Shown here: in pieces, positions 60,056 to 64,000 of the stretch
How the letters are laid out: every line of letters begins with the position of its first letter
Numbering within the stretch: the stretch's first letter is position 1
Assembly (NCBI GenBank): GCA_963978545.1
Contig: OZ021730.1
Location: forward strand, 2,922,701-2,986,700
Direction of reading: 5' to 3'
DNA: 64,000 nucleotides
Source: Linyphia triangularis
Lineage: Eukaryota; Arthropoda; Arachnida; Araneae; Linyphiidae
Translations under genes and position numbers: made by a program
The notes under the pieces: model-generated
Databases searched by the model: none
The model's input: only the letters and a program-made list of their open reading frames with translations
Told to the model about the DNA's origin: nothing

Positions 60056-60588
60056 TCACTGCAGCACTGGTATGGATTTGGATGGTGACAACAGCATCTG
60101 CGGATCAAAGGGTGAGTACGGATGTCCTAAGAAAGGACTCATGGGCGAAAAAGACGTCAGCCCCATATGCGCACTCGGGAACTGGAAGTGCGTAGCCCCT
60201 GGGCTGTTGGAGAAGCCCCTCGGTGAGGGCAGTGGGATGGGGCTCCAGAAGGGCAGCGGTAGGAAGGGCGTCTTGCTGCTCCCAAGGAATGGGCTCGGTG
60301 CGAAGGTCATTATGGGCGTCTGCAGAGAGCCCAAGCTGCTGGAAGAGGAGGAGATGGGCCCGATCGGAGGAGGTTTGGGCTTGGGTCTGGAGATGGAGAC
60401 CACAGTGCCCGAGCCCGTGCTCCCTGAGCCGAGGCTCGGTGCTGGGCTCCCGGATCCGGAGGAGGAGGGCGAGTGGCAGGAGTCGCTCGTCTCCGGCTCG
60501 GACTTGACTCGCTTCGAGGTGGTGGAAAGATCCCTTGGGCCATCATCGCAAGAACCGTCGTCATGATCAGCTTCAGGACTGTGCCACA
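60056..60588 (-). CDS. Elk: ELK-like ETS factor, last coding exon (activation domain)
   Basis: The acceptor cctttttcag precedes the exon; the first two bases complete a Val codon from exon 2. It encodes 176 residues and a TGA. Features seen: PRDLS (aligns with the PRDLE of the ELK1 D-domain, and also fits the PxDLS form of CtBP ligands); VKSE, a psi-K-x-E SUMO site; Ser/Gly/Pro-rich linker; PFWSP; then FQFP, the FxFP docking motif for ERK MAP kinase; and several S-P sites around it (SFSPMSP, PYSPF, LLSPSK). The FWS...FQFP order is that of the C-domain of vertebrate ELK1/3/4 and nematode LIN-1. The exon is strikingly GC-rich in an AT-rich region. It is read here as the regulated activation domain of a nuclear transcription factor. 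Confidence 0.92.
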
Positions 60589-61153
60589 CTGAAAAAGGGA
60601 ACGGGAATATTAAACTATGGCATGTTAATATATGCTTGCACAAGGAAAAATAACTAATTCACACTATCAAATTCCACAGAATTTCCAGACTAATTTCCCT
60701 TATTTGAAAGTTATTATTATGAAAAATAGAAATAATGCGAGCAGAAAGGTTCGGACATTGCCGGTGGAAAACTTAAAATGTTCATTGATTTCTGTCAAAA
60801 ATTGAGAAATGTCTTAGTTTATTAACTTTCCAAAATTCCCTTGAGAATACCTTTATTTCTAGATTGTGTTGAGTTCAGAGAGAAATCGATTGGCGTTTTC
60901 CCTGAGTTCACTATTTAGTTTTGTAAAAATATAATTTCATAATCGAATGTCAAATGTTCTAAAATGTATTTATGGAATACCATAAATGGAATATCAGAAA
61001 AAGGTTTTCATTCAATAAGCTATACATTATAATATAAATAAATTTTAAGCCAAGGCATTGATTCCAAATAGTAGAAGACTGGATCGGAAAAAAAAAGGTA
61101 AAAAAAAAACACTCCAGAATATTTAAATGTTTATGAAAAAATTATTCACTCAC
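60589..61153 (-). other. ELK-like gene intron 2
   Basis: 565 bp, donor GTGAGT and acceptor TTTTTCAG, phase 1. No feature was recognised inside. Confidence 0.85.
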
Positions 61154-61449
61154 CGTGATCTTCCTCGTCACTGAGCGACCTCTTGCGGATGTCGGCCGAA
61201 TGTCTCGCATTTGACAGCAACCAGAATGCGGCTCTGGATTCCATGAGCTCTTGGTGTCGCTTGGGGGAGAGGGGCTCCGGCTTCGGAAGGCCGTAAGGAG
61301 GGCTCTTGTGGGCAGCGGGCGGAGACGAGGAGGAGGCTCGACTGCTGATGAAGGACGAGGGGGAAGGGGTCGTCTTTCCAATAGTCTCCATCTTCACGTG
61401 AAACGGGATCTTGTTCTCCGTCTTCACGATCTCCGGGAACGAGACGAAC
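61154..61449 (-). CDS. Elk: ELK-like ETS factor, middle coding exon
   Basis: The acceptor ctccccacag is followed by G, completing an Arg codon begun in the ETS exon; the donor CACG|GTGAGT ends the exon in phase 1. The 98 codons start FVSFPEIVKTENKIP, directly continuing the ETS domain (vertebrate ELKs have FVSYP). Two SUMO consensus sites, VKTE and VKME, lie in the first 21 residues; SUMO sites of this kind keep ELK1 and LIN-1 repressive until MAP-kinase signalling. Further on are PYGLPKPEPLSPKR, ESRAAFWLLSN and an acidic end SLSDEEDH. I cannot identify a clear SRF-binding B-box here. The open frame upstream of the acceptor is intronic. Confidence 0.9.
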
Positions 61450-61654
61450 CTGTGGGGAGATTGATCTATTAAGTTATACATGGATTGATTGGATGTTTAA
61501 CTTATTTTTTTTCTTTGTTTACTGATTTACTTGTACATTGAGACAATCTTACTTGAGCTCATTGAATACGCTCCAACGATGAGTGAACCGGATTTACTAC
61601 GCCATGATTGGCTGATTGGAACGAAGTGTGGCTGATTCGTTAAAACTCTTATAG

Positions 61655-62075
61655 CAGGGTTCCCACTCAAATTAAAGAATGAAAATCAATGACTTTTCAA
61701 TGACTGTTAAGGACCTAAATAATGTTTTTAAGGACCTTTGAAAATTTGTTTTCAGGCATAATGTCTATACATACATTGTTAATAAAGTATAATCTACCAA
61801 AAAAAAGTTACAAGGTGGTGGATGCGTAATACAAATATGTCAGAGAACTCCGATACGATGCAGATAAGTGACGGTCACGTGGGGATAGCAAGTCCGAGTA
61901 GTATTTTTATAACTTTTGCAGTTGGGCACACAACATTCGCAAAAATTAAGAACTCTCAAGGGCCTCTAAGCATTTTCAATGACTTTTAAGCACCTCTAAG
62001 CATTTCCAAGGCCTTGAAAACAAGTTAAAAAATATTAAGCACTTTTAATGACTTTCAATGACCGTGGGAACCCTG
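61655..62075. mobile_element. MITE with CAGGGTTCCCAC ends, 421 bp
   Basis: Both ends read inward as CAGGGTTCCCAC, followed by tcaatgactt-type subterminal repeats. Flanked by tatag on both sides (61650-61654, 62076-62080). Elements with this end sequence are widespread in animals. The 5-bp flank is shorter than the 8 bp of classic hAT elements, so I leave the superfamily open. Confidence 0.75.
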
Positions 62076-62345
62076 TATAGTGTCCATGGTTAAAAAATTT
62101 AAATATTTAATTAAAATTTAAACTTTATTTTCATTTTGTTATCAACTTATATTTAAGTTTAATACAAAACTGTGTGCAGTACAGAACTATATCTTTCACT
62201 CGAAAGAATCCACCTTACAGCATATTCAATGGGATCTAGCAGTCCTGTCTTCTAGTTTAGTAGTTGGCACGTTAGTTATTTTATTTATTAATGATTGATT
62301 TGCTTAATGTGTATACTAAACTCCAACTTAACTTGACATCAATAA

Positions 62346-62521
62346 ACGATAGATCTCCACCGTGCTCATAGGCAATTAATCCATTTTAGCGGAGTGAAGA
62401 CATAATTCTCGCCAAACCTTACAGCCATTTGTTCTCTAAAGGGTTGTGGTTTGGCGAACATGATGCTTTCACGCCACCAAAATGGATTAAATGCCTACGA
62501 GCACTGTGACAATCTACCGTC
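62346..62521. mobile_element. Fold-back (long hairpin) element
   Basis: Arms of ~75 bp, about 85% complementary, begin TAGATCTCCACCGTGCTC and, inverted, TAGATTGTCACAGTGCTC. They run to CGCCAAACC with a ~20-bp loop. As RNA the whole would form one long imperfect hairpin. It could be a small MITE. Confidence 0.75.
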
Positions 62522-62652
62522 TAGTGATGTTTGAAGTTTTGTATAGCTATGTTAAAGCCCTCAGTGATCATGACATTGCATCGCTGGAAATTGGGTAACA
62601 TAAAAAAGGCGCTGCAAGTTGTCCGATGAAAAGTAAATTTGCTAACTTCTTG

Positions 62653-62944
62653 CATCCTTGATCGTTGACAGAAATTTGTCACGTCTAAATTAGCGCATAA
62701 TCCAAATTTTCTTGACAGGAAGTTGTCATACCTAAGTTAGTGCACATGACCAATTTGTTTGACAAAATATTGCTATAACCAATTTTATGGACATGCCCAA
62801 TTTACTTGACTGTAAATTGTCGTCGGTAATTTAGTTCATAAGCCTGATTTGCTTCGCAGAATATTGCCACAACAAGTAATGCAAGTACTCAATTTACTTG
62901 GTTGGAAAATGCCATTACTAATTTAGTGCACATGGTTATTTTGT
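62653..62944. repeat. Minisatellite, ~47-bp unit, about six copies
   Basis: Units begin CAATTT(g/a)CTTGAC, continue with AAATTGTC and end TTAGTGCACATGAC-like; each is diverged by 20-40%. Units start near 62702, 62750, 62798, 62845 and 62891, with a weaker first unit. Confidence 0.7.
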
Positions 62945-63420
62945 CGATGGGGGCAAATCTGCGGGGGCCTAATTAACTCCCTTGACGTCATCCAATAGGG
63001 CTGAAACTTGGCAGACAGATTCAATGTCGATGATTCGATCAAATTTGGGGCAGTGACAGTAACTAAAAGGTTACTTTTATGGAATACTGATAAACCAATT
63101 TGCTATCATCCGATTGCGGTAGAATAGCATTTAATCGACCATTGAAGAAACTCTTTCCGATTTCCAAAATTTTTTTAATAAATAAACAATAAAATTGTTT
63201 TAATTAGAATAAATCAAAGATAGTTGGATGTAGATGCGAGTTTGACGTTCATTTTTAATAAATAAATTTTGAAAAGTATTTTACCTCACATTTTGCTTAT
63301 AAAAATGTTTTGTTTTGTTTTGAAACCGACTGTCTATTTCTGCCACTTATAAAGTGCTTAACACAAACAAATGTATCGTAATTTTGAGCATCTAGATGAA
63401 TACGAGATCGAAATCTTCTA

Positions 63421-63600
63421 GTGTATACCCCTCTCTCCGACCCCACCACACCAACGAGAGGACATTGAGGCCACGACAGATTTAATGTGCACCAGCCCTC
63501 CCATTAGGTACACACCGATATTTGGCGGACGGAGGCCCGAACCCACAACCCTCCGGTTGTGAGCTCAATACTCTTCCGCAAGGCTATCGAGAGCCTATAA
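63421..63600 (-). mobile_element. tRNA-derived SINE, minus strand
   Basis: Read on the minus strand: an A-box-like block (TAGCCTTGCGGAAGAGTATTGA), GAGCTCACAACCGGAGGGTTG (anticodon-arm-like), then the B-box GGGTTCGGGCCT at 63533-63544, then a body of ~110 bp. No clean target duplication was found. The sequence differs from the SINE at 51361, so there are two families. Confidence 0.7.
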
Positions 63601-63773
63601 AAATATTTGATATTTACAATTCGATGCAAACACCAAGCATGCGCTGTTTACAGAATCGGCGTGGTGTTTATGAATATAAAAACTGGCAATGCATACAAAG
63701 GATTTATATTAAAAACTTTTGTTTTTATAGGCTATATTATTAGTTCTCAAGGTGTGAATGGATGTCAACTGAC

Positions 63774-64000
63774 CTGTAGACGAACTTCTGTCCAAGCACC
63801 TTCCGGATGATGTTCTTATCGTAGTAGTACCTGAGTGCACGACTGAGCTTATCGTAGTTCATGTTGTGCTTGTTCTTTCGCAGACCCCACAGACGAGCGA
63901 CTTCCTCCGCGTTCAGCAGCTTGAACTCGCCGTCGTTGTTTGTCCACGCGATGATGTGCGACCACTGGTTGCTCAGGAGCAACTCCAGAAGGAACTGCCA
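63774..64000 (-). CDS. Elk: ELK-like ETS factor, ETS DNA-binding domain exon (5' end outside window)
   Basis: The minus-strand frame is open from the right edge: [20 protein letters not shown], then [40 protein letters not shown] and KVLGQKFVY, ending CAG|GTCAGT. This is an almost complete ETS winged-helix domain. The recognition helix ([11 protein letters not shown], with both DNA-contacting Arg) and the conserved Trp are intact. [19 protein letters not shown] and GQKFVY followed by R-FVS(F/Y)P point to the ELK/TCF subfamily. Only about 5-10 residues before Trp1 are missing in vertebrate ELKs, so the visible 351 residues are nearly the full protein. It binds GGAA-core sites in the nucleus. 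Confidence 0.95.

Larger units (their letters stand above)
61450..63773 (-). other. ELK-like gene intron 1
   Basis: 2324 bp, donor CAG|GTCAGT and acceptor CCCCACAG, phase 2. It hosts a MITE, a fold-back, a minisatellite and a SINE (separate entries). Nothing is recognised in 61450-61654, 62076-62344 and 62945-63420. Confidence 0.85.

Noticed and set aside
59916..60566. 216-codon plus-strand frame opposite ELK exon 3
   Set aside because: It is the antisense of a GC-rich exon whose minus frame has splice sites, phase match and ELK motifs. The open plus frame follows from lack of stops in GC-rich DNA.

Overview
The window is AT-rich animal DNA, most likely from an arthropod. I suspect a spider or other chelicerate, but the sequence does not prove it. 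The evidence is a gene with spliceosomal introns for an ETS factor of the ELK/LIN-1 (ternary complex factor) type, Jockey-clade non-LTR retrotransposons, a BEL/Pao LTR element, a mariner relic, several MITE families, tRNA-derived SINEs and long (AT)n arrays. Nothing bacterial is present. The only credible host gene is the ELK-like gene on the minus strand at 60056-64000. Its first few codons lie beyond the right edge. Everything else is repeats, retroelements and their debris.

Layout. 1-7.06 kb: copy 1 of a long non-coding repeat ('repeat R'), interrupted by a minus-strand, internally deleted Jockey element (J1-a). J1-a itself carries a 1.1-kb P-element-like insertion with a THAP relic. 7.6-10.5 kb: 5'-truncated Jockey J1-b, followed head-to-tail by a gag (ORF1) fragment, G-a. 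10.8-16.5 kb: a C2H2 plus MULE-type transposase pseudogene split by a BEL/Pao element with 245-bp LTRs. 17.35-17.75 kb: mariner relic. 17.78-23.6 kb: repeat R copy 2. 23.7-33.14 kb: repeat R copy 3, holding a 2.6-kb DNA transposon with a 'Mutator'-type transposase, a hAT-like MITE and Jockey element J2-a (with a 10-bp target-site duplication).

33.14-50.3 kb: six Jockey-type units follow one another head-to-tail, all on the plus strand: G-b, J3, J4-a, J4-b, G-c, G-d. The G units have only ORF1 (gag); the J units have ORF1 plus endonuclease/reverse transcriptase. 50.3-51.0 kb: another hAT-like MITE. 51.06-53.57 kb: J2-b, carrying a SINE and a solo LTR. 53.6-60 kb: a degenerate repeat R remnant, an orphan tandem hairpin array, a TTAA-flanked MITE and the probable 3' UTR of the ELK-like gene. 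60-64 kb: three ELK exons; intron 1 holds a MITE, a fold-back element, a ~47-bp minisatellite and a SINE.

How the parts may work together (inference). The ORF1-only G units share their 3' end with the RT-encoding J1 family and sit in head-to-tail series with RT-encoding J elements. This resembles the gag-only/RT-donor partnership of the Drosophila HeT-A and TAHRE/TART elements, which are also Jockey-clade. The 3' UTRs of at least two J families carry serial short hairpins with compensatory base changes, plausible RNA recognition elements for the retrotransposition machinery. All retroelement ORFs seen are broken, so the window is a record of past activity.
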